Source: Symbiodinium natans (Eukaryota > Sar > Dinophyceae > Suessiales > Symbiodiniaceae). Taken from it: a stretch of DNA of 64,000 nucleotides. Below the pieces are notes generated by a model that worked only from the letters and a program-made list of their open reading frames with translations, was not told where the DNA came from and ran no database searches. The stretch spans positions 197,567 through 261,566 of the forward strand of contig CAJNDS010002223.1 of NCBI GenBank assembly GCA_905221605.1. Reading direction: 5' to 3'. Shown here piece after piece: positions 1-11,091 of this stretch; positions within the stretch are counted from its first letter, which is position 1; the number at the start of each line of letters is the position of its first letter. A program made the position numbers and the translations under genes.

Positions 1-43
1 TCAGGCTTTCGGCTTAGGCTTCAGGCTTCAGGCTTCAGGCTTT

Positions 44-298
44 AGGGTTTAGGGGGGTTTAGGGCGTAGGGTTTAGGGTTTAGGGTTTAGGGTCTAGGGT
101 CTAGAGTCTAGGGTCTAGGGTCTAGGGTCTAGGGTCTAGGGTCTAGGGTCTGGGGTCTAGGGTCTAGGGTCTAGGGTCCAGGGTCTAGGGTCTAGGGTCT
201 AGGGTCTAGGGTCTAGGGCCTAGGGTTTAGGGTTTAGGGTTTAGGGTTTAGGGTTTAGGGTTTAGGGTTTGGGGTTTGGGGTTTAGGGTTTAGGGTTT
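44..298 (+). repeat. Telomere-type array, TTTAGGG with a TCTAGGG block
   Basis: Heptamers throughout. About 90-210 is homogenised to GGGTCTA before returning to TTTAGGG, so the variant spread locally. Confidence 0.95.
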
Positions 299-591
299 TG
301 GGCTTCAGGTCTTGTACAAGAAGAGTCCTTGCTGGGGCCCTGCCAACACAGGCTTAGGGGAACCTTAGGAACAGTCTAAAACTCTCTAGGACCACATGGA
401 GGCGGCAGGGCTCTTCTCCAGGTCCTGCTGGTGGAAGAAGCTCTGAGGACTGGATTTGGGATCTTGAGTCTACATTTTGGGTCTAGCACCTCCCTCACCG
501 TTTTGTGAAGGCGCCGTGCACATGGACCGCGTCAAACCCTACCGCCGACCTAAACCCTAAACCCTCCGACCTCAAAGCCGGTTACGGTGAC

Positions 592-619
592 TTTCTCGAA
601 CTCGCCATTGGCAGCGCGC
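592..619 (-). CDS. Candidate microexon (28 nt)
   Basis: AG|G acceptor and GT donor bound the frame RAANGEFEK. A short CCCTAAA run lies on the donor side. Gene unknown. Confidence 0.4.
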
Positions 620-935
620 CTGACCAGGGCTCTTGATCTTTTGGGGGTAGCGATTGTGGGTTGTTAAGGCTAGTTTTGGGTTCTTAGTGTTTTAAGGGTT
701 TTTTAGCGTTTTTCGGGATTTTGCTGATGGCCTTGAAAGCTCAGTGCATGCACCGTGTCTCAAAGGTGCCCTCTTCTCTGGGTCTTGCATTTCTTCACCG
801 CTTGGGTGCAGGCAGGCCTGAGGAGGAAGTCTAACGAATCTCTAGCAGCCTTGGGCTGGTGCGAGAAAGAACGAGCACTAAACCCCTGAGCCCCTAAGCC
901 CTAAACCCCAAACCCTAAACCCTAAACCCCTGGGC

Positions 936-1012
936 ATCGCACTCCATGATGGTAGCACCCATGATGGCGTGACAGTAGCACAAGTACCTGCGCTTCAGCT
1001 CGGGGCAGCTTT
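936..1012 (-). CDS. Candidate exon (77 nt)
   Basis: AG acceptor at 1012 and GC donor after 936 frame 25 codons (SCPELKRRYLCYCHAIMGAT and onward). A CCCTAAA array borders the donor. Its P/S-E-L-(K)-R-R-Y-L core resembles the next exon upstream (1258-1308), which may reflect an internal duplication. Confidence 0.5.
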
Positions 1013-1054
1013 CTGTTGCTTCAGGGCCCCAATGGGGGGGGGGTTTACGATACC

Positions 1055-1116
1055 AGGGGTACCTTATTGGGGCCCTCAGCATAAGGGAACGCTACTACTA
1101 TTTGGGGATTTTATAT
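1055..1116 (+). repeat. Dispersed short repeat, copy 1
   Basis: It shares AGGGGTACCTT, then GAGGGAA-like and CTACTAC segments in the same order with 15788-15846. 13922-13946 matches its first part. Confidence 0.5.
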
Positions 1117-1257
1117 GTGGGGCTCCCCCACATCCTTCCTGAAGCCCTCTTTGACTACAGCTGCCTTGCAGCTAAGGGTTGTCAGCAGGGCTTTCATGTG
1201 TCCCATGCCTGCATCTCAAAACTACCTGCTCGGAGGTTTGGGCTCGGGCCCCTCCGC

Positions 1258-1308
1258 CATGACGGGCGTGACTCGCAGCAGATAGCGCCGCAGCTCACTC
1301 AGAGGTGC
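1258..1308 (-). CDS. Candidate exon (51 nt)
   Basis: AG|G acceptor and GC donor frame 17 codons (APLSELRRYLLRVTPVM). See the similar neighbouring exon at 936-1012. Gene unknown. Confidence 0.45.
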
Positions 1309-1502
1309 CTTGGGCGCTGCAATGGCCAGGCTTCGGGGCTTTCGGGCACTCTGGGACTCTGTGTAACAGGAGAAAAGGGGCTGTTTAAGGCTTTATGGCT
1401 TTCTGGGTTGAGGGTCAAAGGCAACAGGAGCTCGTTGGGGTGGCCTGCGGCCGCGACTCTGCACACGGGCACATGACTTCGCACTAGAAATCCAGAACCT
1501 GC

Positions 1503-1566
1503 TAAACCCTAAACCCTAAACCCCAAACCCTAAACCATAAACCCTAAACCCTAAACCCTAAACCCG
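1503..1566 (-). repeat. CCCTAAA array
   Basis: Nine heptamers with two variants. A candidate exon frame (QWRKPVGPKWCPKLG) begins directly beyond it. Confidence 0.9.
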
Positions 1567-2376
1567 AGCTTGGGGCACCACTTCGGGCCCACAGGCTTGC
1601 GCCACTGCTAGAGGGTTACGACTTACGACAATTTGACATTCAAAATGTAGTTCAAAAACCCACCTTAAACACGAGCTAGTTCAAAAACCCGTCTGAAACA
1701 CGAGCTGCTAGAACAATGTGGTCCACCCTTACACCAAGACCCTGAACCCGAAAGACACCTTCAAAAACTCAAATTCTAGGCCGCGTGCAATTGGCTCAAC
1801 GGGGACTGATAGCCTCAGGGCGATCGAAGCCAGCTAGCTACGACTTGCTTAAGACCCCCCCCCCAAACAAAAAAACAAATAAATAAATAATAAACATGTA
1901 TATGTATATATATATATATATACATATATAATATTCTTCCTTATGAGGGCACTCTAGGGAGTATTGTATTCTTCCTTTTGAGGGTAATATCTTGACCTTT
2001 GTTTAGTGTTTAGGGTGTAGGGCCTAGGGTTTAGGGTCTAGGGTCTAGGGTTTAGGATGGTAAAAAATCCACTAGGATGTACGTCTTTGCTGCATGGCTA
2101 CTACTGCTCTCAAAACCCTGAAACTCTGAACGCAAAATGCATGCCGTCCTCCCAGCGACAAACAAAGAAATAGCAACCCAAACCAAGAGCCTCATATCCG
2201 CTTCGGTTGGAAACTACTCACCTTTTCGTGCTGAAAAGCTTTGTGCAGCTGCTAGGAGGTGGTCTTGGAGGGGGGGGGGGGAGAGGGAACTAGACTATGT
2301 AGGTTCTGGAGCTCCCAAACTCGAAAGCCTTCTCCGTTGAATGGGGCTTAGGGATGTTCAGGGAAACCATTCTGAC

Positions 2377-2429
2377 CTCGGCTGCTTCCAAGCAGCTGTT
2401 TCTTGTCCGTGGCGGAGGACTGCATGTGC
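2377..2429 (-). CDS. Candidate exon (53 nt)
   Basis: AG|G acceptor and GT donor frame HMQSSATDKKQLLGSSR. Gene unknown. Confidence 0.45.
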
Positions 2430-2972
2430 CTTGAAGCACGAAGCTATCTTCTTCCACAACCAAAACACCAAAGAATAAAGAGCCGTGGAGTTCGAAGCTT
2501 CGAGGAACTCACGAGATCATGGGGGCTTATCGGGTTGTCAATGTAATCAAAGGTTGTTGGGATTGTGGCCTTTGGGTCTTGAGCTTTGGGGTTTCTTGCG
2601 CTGTCCTCAAGAACCGCAGGCCCGAAAACAACTAGAAAACACCTCCAGCTGATTCTTGCGAAAACGCCCCTGCTCACCCCGAACCCAAGTACGAGCCCCA
2701 AACGCAAGGCCCTCATTCTCTCACACACACACACAGAGGAATAACATAACAACGAATCGAAGGAGAGCCTGACGCTAAGCTCCCGCAAAATGCCTTGCAC
2801 AACGCCTTCCTAAACGCCCGGCAAGATGCCCTGCTATATAGCATTTGTTTATTTATCTATGTGTTTTTCTAGTTGCATGTATATTTATGTAAATATATAG
2901 TCCCCCCCCCAAACCCTAAACCCTAAACCCTAAACCCTAGTCCCCCCCCCCCCCAAAAAAAAAAAAAAACTC

Positions 2973-3029
2973 TCAGCTGCCGGCTTCAGTTTGAGGTTCA
3001 CGGGGTCCGTGAGGGCCCGGAGGCCTCGC
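2973..3029 (-). CDS. Candidate exon (about 57 nt)
   Basis: AG|G acceptor at 3029. The frame reads RGLRALTDPVNLKLKP. A CCCTAAA array lies on the donor side (2909-2940) and a TTTAGGG array on the acceptor side (3071 onward), the arrangement seen in citrate synthase. Confidence 0.45.
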   Translation of the reverse strand, partial: ARPPGPHGPREPQTEAGS

Positions 3030-3070
3030 CTGCAGGCTTTGGGGATCTTCAGAGAGGGACTTTAAAAGGG

Positions 3071-3312
3071 GGTTAGGGTTTAAGGTTTAGGGTTTAGGGT
3101 TTAGGGTTTAGGGTTCAGGGTTCAGGGTTCAGGGTTCAGGGTTCAGGGTTCAGGGTTCAGGGTTCAGGGTTCAGGGTTCAGGGTTCAGGGTTTAGGGTTT
3201 AGGGTTTAGGGTTTAGGGTTTAGGGTTTAGGGTGTAGGGTCTAGGGTTTAGGGTTTAGGGTTTAGGGTTTAGGGTTTAGGGTTTAGGGTTTAGGGTTTAG
3301 GGTTTAGGGTTT
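3071..3312 (+). repeat. TTTAGGG array with a TTCAGGG block
   Basis: Positions about 3112-3190 are uniformly GGGTTCA. Confidence 0.95.
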
Positions 3313-3571
3313 GGGGGGGTGGATGGATCCTAGCAAATTAGGGGCACTATGCCTGACTGGGGAGACCATCAACCCTCAGAATCCCAAGTCCTCCCAAAAC
3401 CACCGAAAATAGGGGCCCGATTGATAAGAATAAGGTATTGGGGGTTTTTTCTTGTATTGTTGTGAAAGGACCCTGAGGGAATACTACTAGAAATTATTCC
3501 TGGCCGAGACGATTCCAAAGAGTCCGCCCTTAGGGCTGCTGGTCTGGATCTGGCCACGTCTCCTGTTCACT

Positions 3572-3786
3572 CTATCTACAGCCCCCTTCGAGTGCTAGAC
3601 GGCTAAAGAGCTGCAGTACAACCTGGGACTCGTAGGCTGTATGCTTTGACAGCTTCTGGAGGTTCAGGGGTTTTGGACCGGTATGGCTTTGGAAGCGTTT
3701 GCCCGTCTGAGCCAAGTGCTCACGCTTCTGATGCCACACGGGGAACCGCTCACCGATCTCGATGATGGCCTGGCCCAGGGAGTTTG
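3572..3786 (-). CDS. Candidate exon, SLGQAIIEIGERFPVW frame
   Basis: Open from an AG acceptor at 3786 to a TAG at 3572-3574. The first half (NSLGQAIIEIGERFPVWHQK) has strong coding character. A donor may end it before the stop. Not recognised. Confidence 0.5.
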
Positions 3787-3956
3787 CTTACCGAGCGAGC
3801 CCTCCTAGAAACACCCTGATTCCAGTGAAACCTCAAGAAAACAAGCAGCACAAGTCCTGCGTCCTGCAGCTACGCCTTAAAACCTTGAGGTGTTTAAGGC
3901 ATGATGTCGTTCCAGCTTCCCCGATCTGATAGAAACATCCACGCTCGAAGCCACCA

Positions 3957-4060
3957 TAACAGTAACAATAACAGTAACAATAACAGTAACAATAACAGTA
4001 GCAATAACAGTAACAATAACAGTAACAATAACAGTAACAATAACAGTAACAATAAATAAC
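3957..4060 (+). repeat. AACAGTAACAAT tandem repeat
   Basis: A 12-bp unit in about eight copies. Frames through it are low complexity. Confidence 0.9.
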
Positions 4061-4225
4061 AGGAACAACAACAATAACAGTGACAATAACAAAAAGCAGT
4101 AACAATAAGCAAAAGGGAAAAGTAATGATAAGAATAGCGCGCGCCGTTCAGCCCAACGACATACTTGAAGGCAAGCTCCTAATCGACCCCTCTGATCGGC
4201 AGAGTGGCATGGAGTGCACGAACAA

Positions 4226-4678
4226 GTTGCTGCATACCTGCTGGGTTTAGGGTTTAGGGTTTAGGGTTTAGGGTTTAGGGTTTAGGGTTTAGGGTTTAGG
4301 GTTTAGGGTTTAGGGTTTAGGGTTTAGGGTTTAGGTTTTATGGTTTAGGGTTTAGGGTTTAGGGTTTAGGGTTTAGGGTTTAGGGTTTAGGGTTTAGGGT
4401 TTAGGGTTTAGGGTTTAGGGTTTAGGGTTTAGGGTTTAGGGTTTAGGGTTTAGGGTTTAGGGTTTAGGGTTTAGGGTTTAGGCCTTGGGGGGTTTGGGGG
4501 TTTAGGGTTAGGCGGTTTAGGGGGTTTAGGGTTTAGGGTTTAGGGTTTAGGGGGTTTAGGGGGTTCAGGGGGTTCAGGGGGTTTAGGGGGTTTAGGGGGT
4601 TTAGGGGGTTTAGGGGGTTTAGGGGGTTCAGGGGGTTTAGGGGGTTTAGGGGGTTTAGGGGGATTAGGGGGTTTAGGG
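4226..4678 (+). repeat. Long TTTAGGG array passing into GGGGGTTTA units
   Basis: Nearly pure heptamers to about 4480, then 9-mers and 10-mers with longer G runs. Confidence 0.95.
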
Positions 4679-5078
4679 TTTAGGGCACTTGGGCTGGTTG
4701 AGGATTTCAGGCTTAATGCGCCTGACGTTTCGTACAGCCGTGCAGCCATGTGCGGTCGTGTACTTCTATGCCCGTCGCCATGATGATGCCACCTCCGAAA
4801 ACCTAAATGCACGTGCTGCTCAATCATAAAGCCCACTTACCCAACCCCACACGGATCCAGCAGAAAAAGTCTCACAAGAAACCTGTGTGCATGCTAAGGA
4901 CAATTGAGAGAAAGATGCCCTAAATCCTAAACCCTAAACCCTAAACCCTAAACCCTAAACCTTAAACTCTCAGTCCCCGCCCTGAGCCCTTGAGGGAGCT
5001 TGTGGCTCAAGACATGCTATTGAAGTTCCAAACTGCCCAGCCCTAGATGCCAAGCCTCAAGCCCTTTTAGGGTTGCAA

Positions 5079-5223
5079 GGGTTTAGGGTTTAGGGTTTAG
5101 GATTTAGGGTTTAGGGTTTAGGGTTTAGGGTTTAGGGTTTAGGGTTTAGGGTTTAGGGTTTAGGGTTTAGGGTTTAGGGTTTAGGGTTTAGGGTTTAGGG
5201 TTTAGGGTTTAGGGTTTAGGGTT
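5079..5223 (+). repeat. TTTAGGG array
   Basis: About 20 nearly perfect heptamers. Confidence 0.95.
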
Positions 5224-5922
5224 TTCTTATACCCTTTTCCCCATACCCTAAACCCTTCACAGCCATCACAGGGGGGGGGGGGGGGGTTGGAAGGATGGAG
5301 TCCTTTTTTGGGTCTCTGCGTTACGTGTTCTCTACATGTTCCCTACAGCTTTGAAGGTACCAAAAGACGACAAAAGTGCCCCAAAAATCCTGGACATCCT
5401 TAGGGGGGGGGGGGGGGCAGCAGCAGCCTCCTGGGCCGTTTGACGCCAAAACCTGCAGCGAAGCTTGGGCTGAAGCTTTTTCAGGGCCTTTGGGCATTCC
5501 TGGGCCGAGGTGTCTTTGACGCAACTACCCGCAAACGCCCCCGCCATGCTGGTACCGAAGGGCCGTATCCACACCTCACTCGATCCGCGAAGCCTGAAGA
5601 AGCCCGACAGCAAACGGCGAGCCCCGAAACGTTCTCAAGCCACGCCAAGTGCAAAGCGTCTAAAAGTGACTCCGGATCCCATTGACCCGGTTTGGGATGA
5701 TGGCACTCTGCCGCAGCCTTAGACATCATCTTTTAAAGGAACAAGGCCTTTCCTAAACCCTAAACCCTAAACCCTAAACCCTAAACCCTAAACCCTAAAC
5801 CGTAGGATCCGCGAAGCCTCCTTCAGACAGTCCCAGGAAGCCATGTCAATGGTCGCGATGGTCGCCGTGCCCTCCTATCATGGGTTCCCCTGCTACCCCC
5901 CTTCTATACTACCCCCCCCCCC

Positions 5923-5994
5923 TAGGTTCCCCCCATAATCAAGGCTATTTAGGGGTAATTAGGCCTAATTAAGGCTACTTAAGGGGGGAACCTT
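5923..5994. mobile_element. Short palindromic element
   Basis: Outer arms of about 12 bp (AGGTTCCCCCC) and a central perfect 16-bp palindrome TAATTAGGCCTAATTA at 5956-5971. Confidence 0.65.
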
Positions 5995-7131
5995 AAACAG
6001 CTGACAGCTCTTATAAACGCAACTTCCATGTTCGGGGCCCGTCCGCATCGAAGCCCTGTGGGTTGATGCACCCGTCTTTCTCATCACTAAACTGTCCGGC
6101 TGGATCTGCCCCATTTTTCTGACTTGAGTCACCGTGAGTCGATATCGTGAAGTTGCCAAGTGACTCCTTTTTTGTGCTTCTGCCGGTGCCTATGCCCCGA
6201 GGCACGCAACCCTTTTTCGGAGCCGCTCCCCCCCCCCACCCCCCCCACCCCCCCCCCCCCCCCACCCCCCCCCCCCCCACCCGCCGGTTTTTTCCGGTGT
6301 GGTTTGCTGTAGGATCTCGTTGCCAGCGGTGGTTCAGTGACTCAAGATCCCGGCACCCCTCTGTGGACACTGTCTGGAAGCCATGCATCCAGCTGCTGAA
6401 CACTTCGCAAACACCCGAACCAATAGCCCAAACCCCATGAAACCAAAACAACACCTACTTGGAGGTTCATGGTACTTATTAAGCAATTCTAATTGTACTT
6501 ATAACCCACTTATAAGCCCCTCAAGTGCCCCAATATGGTTATAACTACAGCTATATGCACCTGCACCTGCACCCGCAACCATCCACGACCCCCAAGCGCT
6601 CCCCCAATCACACAAGGAAGCATTCCAATCCTCATCTGCCGTGGGGCTGTGCTTGAGAAATCGCCTGTCACAGTTGCCACGGTCTCTCGCTCCCTGTAGG
6701 TCTACTAGGTCAAGAGGAGTTTACCCTAAACCCTAAACCCTAAACCCCAAACCCTAAACCCTAAACCTCAGCTGGCTTAGGGCTTCAGGATCTGAGAGCC
6801 TCGGAACGACTGGGATCACAAGCCAGTCTCAGGACACAGGCGGACAAGAGCGTGGAGTGGAACCCAAAAGGCCCTAAAGGCCCCAAAGGCCCCAAAGGCC
6901 CCAAAAGCCCTGAAGGCCCTGAAGGCCCTAAAAAAGGCCCTAAAGGCCCTCTGTCTTATTCACTCTTGGCGGTAAGGGGCTTCGCTGCGCAAAGGGCGCC
7001 ATGGGTGCACGATGTTCCTCTGTTCCAAGAGATGGGTCGAAGAACCCCTCCGCCAAGCCCAAAAGAACCCTAAACCCTAAACCCTAAACCCTAAACCCTG
7101 TGAGTCCCTCTATACCCGCCAACCTCTTAGC

Positions 7132-7191
7132 CTTGTCACCGGTTTGGAAGTGGCCCTGTATCGTGACAGGGGCTCTTTGGGACGCACGGGC
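7132..7191 (-). CDS. Candidate exon (60 nt)
   Basis: AG|G acceptor and GC donor frame exactly 20 codons (ARASQRAPVTIQGHFQTGDK). CCCTAAA arrays stand on both sides. Gene unknown. Confidence 0.5.
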
Positions 7192-7540
7192 CTTAGCAAG
7201 CTGGGTTTTCCTAAACCCTAAATCCTAAACCCTAAACCCTAAAGTTAGAAGCACGACATGCCTTGATACAACCTTTGAAGAAACGACCATGGCAGCTTGC
7301 AAAGTAACTCGATCTAGGGTTTATGTTGCTCTAAACCCTAAACCCGAAACCCTACAACCCTAAAACTCTAAACCCCAAGCCCAAAAAAAGGTGCCCAACA
7401 AGAGCATAAGACTTCAAGTCTAATCTCCGGCTTGAGTAGTTCACGAATTCGGGGTTTTAGGCTAGGCTCAGTAGATTCCTGAACCTCAGGCTCTCTAAGT
7501 ACATCCCAAGCCGGCCCAAACTTTGAGCACCAACTATTGA

Positions 7541-7640
7541 TTTAGGGTTTAGGGTTCAGGGTTTAGGGCTTAGGCCCTAAACCCTAAACCCTAAACCCTA
7601 AACCCTAAACCCTAAACCCTAAACCCTAAACCCTCAACAC
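7541..7640. repeat. Head-to-head TTTAGGG / CCCTAAA arrays
   Basis: About five TTTAGGG-type units run straight into nine CCCTAAA units at about 7573, with only AGGGCTTAGGCCCT at the turn. The block is self-complementary. Confidence 0.9.
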
Positions 7641-7677
7641 CAAACCCCTAAACCCCCTGCGCAACCCTGCAACCCTG

Positions 7678-7731
7678 CTAAGGAGTCGGCAGCAGCTGAC
7701 CAGCGAGGTCGAGCTTCTCCAGCGCGTACGC
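7678..7731 (-). CDS. Candidate terminal exon
   Basis: AG|G acceptor at 7731 opens AYALEKLDLAGQLLPTP, closed by TAG at 7678-7680. It may instead be an internal exon ending at the GT in the Gly-Gln codons. Confidence 0.4.
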   Translation of the reverse strand, partial: AYALEKLDLAGQLLPTP

Positions 7732-8008
7732 CTGTAGTGATGGGGTGGGGGTGGGGGTTTTGTTGGGGGGCTTTTCGAAGACTCGAAATCTTATGAAAGC
7801 ACCTGCAAGGTTCAGATTGGGCACCCCTTTAACCCTAAACCCTAAACCCTCAACCCTCAACCCTCAACCCTAAACCCTAAACCCTAAACCCTAAAAGGTT
7901 CACAGAGGAGCCGGCCCTTTAGACCGAGAAACCTGGAACCCTCCACACGCCCAGCTTCTCTGGGGGCTGCCGGAAAAGGTAAGCTCTGGGAAGTCGTACT
8001 AAGATTCA

Positions 8009-8015
8009 CCACACC

Positions 8016-8061
<46 letters not shown>

Positions 8062-8110
8062 ACCCCAAACCCCAAACCCCAAACCCGAAACCCTAAACCC
8101 TAAACCCTAA
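8009..8110 (-). repeat. CCCTCAA / CCCTAAA array
   Basis: First half homogenised to CCCTCAA, second half CCCCAAA and CCCTAAA. Confidence 0.9.
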
Positions 8111-8248
8111 CTGAGCCCTCAACACTGAACCCTGGCTAAAAGGCCCGGGCCGTGCACATGTTCGTGCCACGGAGAAGCTCGATGCCACGCGCTTCAGGGA
8201 TGTCGCCGTCCATCTGGGGCCACTTAGTCTTTCCTTCTAATCCCTAAT

Positions 8249-8336
8249 CCCCCCCCCTACCCCCTAATATTAAATACCCCCCACATACTATAGTAACCAC
8301 AATGTGAGTATTTCATAGTGGGGGTAGAGGGGGGGC
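8249..8336. mobile_element. MITE-like element, family A copy 1
   Basis: CTACCCCCTAATATTAAAT at one end and GTGGGGGTAGAG with a G-run at the other. It resembles 12083-12183. Confidence 0.65.
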
Positions 8337-8702
8337 TTAATGACTGGGGGAGGGGATTCTCTTCCCAAAAAGAACCCCTTCAAAATCCCCGAAGCTCCAA
8401 TCCCTCCTCCAAGTCGAAGGCTGAAGCCAGCCCCAGAACGGGGTTCTTACACATCGGGGTTCAGACCGCAGTTTAGGGTTTCAGGAGCACGTCGTAGAGT
8501 TGCAATTAAGACGAACCCTAACATGTAGTATTACTAATTGTTTAGGCTTCTCGATTGGGCTTCTCTTGGTTGTCTTGATCATGTAATTAGCCTTTGTTGA
8601 GCACGGTGCTCCTTCCGCGGTGGGACACCCACTACGGGTTCGAGAGGGGCGGTCGACTTAGCTCCAGGATATCACAAACAGTATGTCGTGGTCATCCTAA
8701 TT

Positions 8703-8835
8703 ATGATCACCATCATCATCACCATCATCATCACCATCATCATCACCATCATCATCACCGTCATCATCACCGTCATCATAACCATTTTGATTAGCACCAC
8801 CATTGCCACCACCATTGCCACCACCATTGCCACCA
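8703..8835 (+). repeat. CAT/CAC trinucleotide repeats
   Basis: CATCATCAC-type repeat followed by CACCATTGC units. It gives His or Asp/Gly runs in different frames, none convincing as protein. Confidence 0.9.
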
Positions 8836-9198
8836 CCATACTCATGACGGTCATCGTCGACACACCACTCACCATCCTTTCTGTGGCAATGGCAAAACTT
8901 CTTGGCAACACGCTGCAAGGCACCTGGGAGGGATAATATAACACTAATAAAAGAACCATAACTATAATAAGGATTAGCATATACTAGTAATGGTACAACA
9001 ACCTTTCATATAAGACAAGCAAAATAGCAATGATGGCCATAGTAAAATAAAACTGCTATGAGCATCGTGATGATTTCTCAAGCATGTCACGGATGGCTTT
9101 TCACTTCCCACAGCCAGAACACTCCCCGGCTCAGCCTAAAGCAACGAGCGCAGCAAGGCCTCGTTTCTTACGGATCCCCGGTAGGCGGCAGCCTTTGC

Positions 9199-9726
9199 TC
9201 AGTACGGTGCCGGGCGTCTCCCCTTGCCCTTGCCTTCGCCTTTACCACGCCGCGCGCCGCACAAGTTCCGGATGTTCTCGGGGTCATTGTAGGGCGCCTT
9301 GCAGCTGACCAGAAACTTGATCGCATCTGCGACGTCCACGTCACTGCCCGCTATGGCAAAGCAGTCCTTGTAGGGCAGCCTGCCTCGGAAATCATTGCTT
9401 TCCGTGTTGTCCACCATGGCTACTTGGAAGCCATCGGTGTTCGTGGTCCCAAACTCGGTCAAAGCGCTGTCGTTCAAGCCATAGCTGCCTGCCAGGACGA
9501 GCGTGTTGCTTACATTCTTCGGCGTAGGAGCCCCATCATCCTGAAGCCGCACTTGATAGAAGGACCGCGCATGAACATCGCCCTCATTCAAGTGAACCTG
9601 CCTCCTCAAGGCCTTGAACTCCTTCCACACCTTTGGTGGAAGCTGGGCACCATGCTTCTTGAAGTAGTACCGGTGCTGGAATGCGCCCACGTCTGCATCG
9701 GTAACCGCGATCTTTTCATACGGCAT
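9199..9726 (-). CDS. Unidentified 175-codon frame with G/K-rich tail
   Basis: The frame has the amino-acid balance and G/C-rich third positions of a real coding region, unlike the overlapping plus-strand frame. It starts MPYEKIAVTDADVGAF, stays open upstream of that ATG, and ends in a GKGEGKGKG tail before TGA. I do not recognise it. It could be a long 3' exon, since the frame continues upstream and an AG acceptor is available. No signal peptide or membrane segment is visible. Confidence 0.6.
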   Translation of the reverse strand: MPYEKIAVTDADVGAFQHRYYFKKHGAQLPPKVWKEFKALRRQVHLNEGDVHARSFYQVRLQDDGAPTPKNVSNTLVLAGSYGLNDSALTEFGTTNTDGFQVAMVDNTESNDFRGRLPYKDCFAIAGSDVDVADAIKFLVSCKAPYNDPENIRNLCGARRGKGEGKGKGRRPAPY

Positions 9727-10295
9727 GGCGATCCTTCTACTACCACTTCGCCTTCGTACTGTGACAGCTGCGCCAAAGTGAAGATTTGTGCATTCAGATG
9801 CAATGGCAGTCTGAAGATTCTAGACACACGACATTCCTAGTTACTGAGGTCTCTACATACAGTCTTCACGACCTTCTGCTCCGCAGAAAGACAACAGCAG
9901 CTGCGATTGTCCGACAGGCCACTGCTTGTGAGCGTTGGGTTTCCCAAACCCGGCTTTAGGGGTCACAATAAAACCACGCTGTCTAGTGTGAGGGAGCCTC
10001 GTGCTTGTTAGCAGCTTGTTCGATCCATGCAGCGAGACAGCTGAACATCAGGCCCTAGCACACTCTAGACCTGCAAGATGTTCTTCGCTATTGCACTCTC
10101 AACCTATAATCCTAAATCTACACCTATCCTCTAGACCCTAACAAAAAACAACAAGGCACCGGAGCAAACCATAAACTCATCTGACAACGCCTAAGCCCTA
10201 TCGCGCTTAGAAACCCCAACCCCCCCACCCCCCCCACCCCCACCCCCCCACATTCTCCCCCGCCCCGCCGAAAGAGCAAAAACGGCAAATGGCGG

Positions 10296-10438
10296 CCTCC
10301 AGGTAGGAGCACAGCCTCAACACGGTTTAGGGTTTAGGGTTTCGGGTTTAGGGTTTAGTAGGGTTTAGGGCTTAGGATTTCGGGTTTCGGGTTTCGGGTT
10401 TAGGGCTTAGTAGGGTTTGGGGTCCTCCAGGTAGGAGC
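10296..10438 (+). repeat. TTTAGGG array between 15-bp direct repeats
   Basis: CCTCCAGGTAGGAGC at 10296-10310 recurs at 10424-10438, bracketing a degenerate heptamer array (about 10322-10423). Confidence 0.85.
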
Positions 10439-10683
10439 CGTCAGATGCTCAGAAGGGGGAAGGGGGGGGTGGGGCATAAAATTTCGGGCTGCGTAAGCAC
10501 AAGGAGGGCTTTAGGCCAACTTTTAGGATCCAGGAGCTTGAGATTCAAGGGTTTTTTGGGGAGCCTTGGGTGCTTGAGGATGTTTTTGGGCGCTAGAATG
10601 CGGAACAGGCTTCCTAACAGGGGCCATCAACTTAATTCTGAACGACGCATCAGATACCACGTTCTGAACTGCATATCCGGAAC

Positions 10684-10731
10684 CCTTTTGCCTGCCCCAC
10701 TGGGCCCCCAAATGACAAACATCATACGTGC
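10684..10731 (-). CDS. Candidate P-loop exon
   Basis: AG|G acceptor and GT donor frame 16 codons, ARMMFVIWGPSGAGKR. The GPSGAGK stretch fits a Walker A nucleotide-binding loop preceded by a hydrophobic strand, as in kinases and ABC/AAA proteins. The rest of the gene is not identified. Confidence 0.45.
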
Positions 10732-10953
10732 CTTCGGTGTAGCAACGTTTTGATTTTTGAGATTTCTGAAGCATCCGCCTCCCCCCCCCCCCCCAAAAAA
10801 AAAAAAAACAAAAGAAAAAGCTACAGACCCTACAGGCCCTACAACCCCTGAACTCCCTAAACTCTGAACCTCAAACCCTAAACCGTCTAAGACCGTCACC
10901 CTAAACCCTAAACCCCAAACCCTAGACCCTAAACCCTAAACCCTAAACCCCTT

Positions 10954-11013
10954 AAATCAGCGAGAACGTGCCTGTGCAGCGCTTCGCGGGTGCTACCATC
11001 GGTGTCCGCCGAC
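10954..11013 (-). CDS. Candidate exon (about 60 nt)
   Basis: AG|G acceptor at 11013. The frame reads SADTDGSTREALHRHVLADL. CCCTAAA lies on the donor side and TTTAGGG on the acceptor side. Confidence 0.45.
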
Positions 11014-11091
11014 CTGGGCTCGGCTGCAGGCCACCGGCCATGGAGGGGGCTTTTGGGGTGTAGGGTTGGGGTTCAGGGCTTACGGTTCAGG

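Noticed and set aside
3833-4112. Tyr/Cys- and Leu-rich frames
   Set aside because: Translations of the AACAGTAACAAT repeat.
7541-7640. Ancient telomere-telomere fusion
   Set aside because: The same head-to-head order recurs at larger spacing inside spliced introns, so fusion is not needed. Not excluded.
8594-8980. Poly-His, poly-Asp/Gly and Met/Val frames
   Set aside because: Translations of the CAT/CAC repeat on both strands.
9058-9840. 260-codon plus-strand frame
   Set aside because: It is antisense to the minus-strand frame at 9199-9726, which has the better residue balance and third-position pattern.
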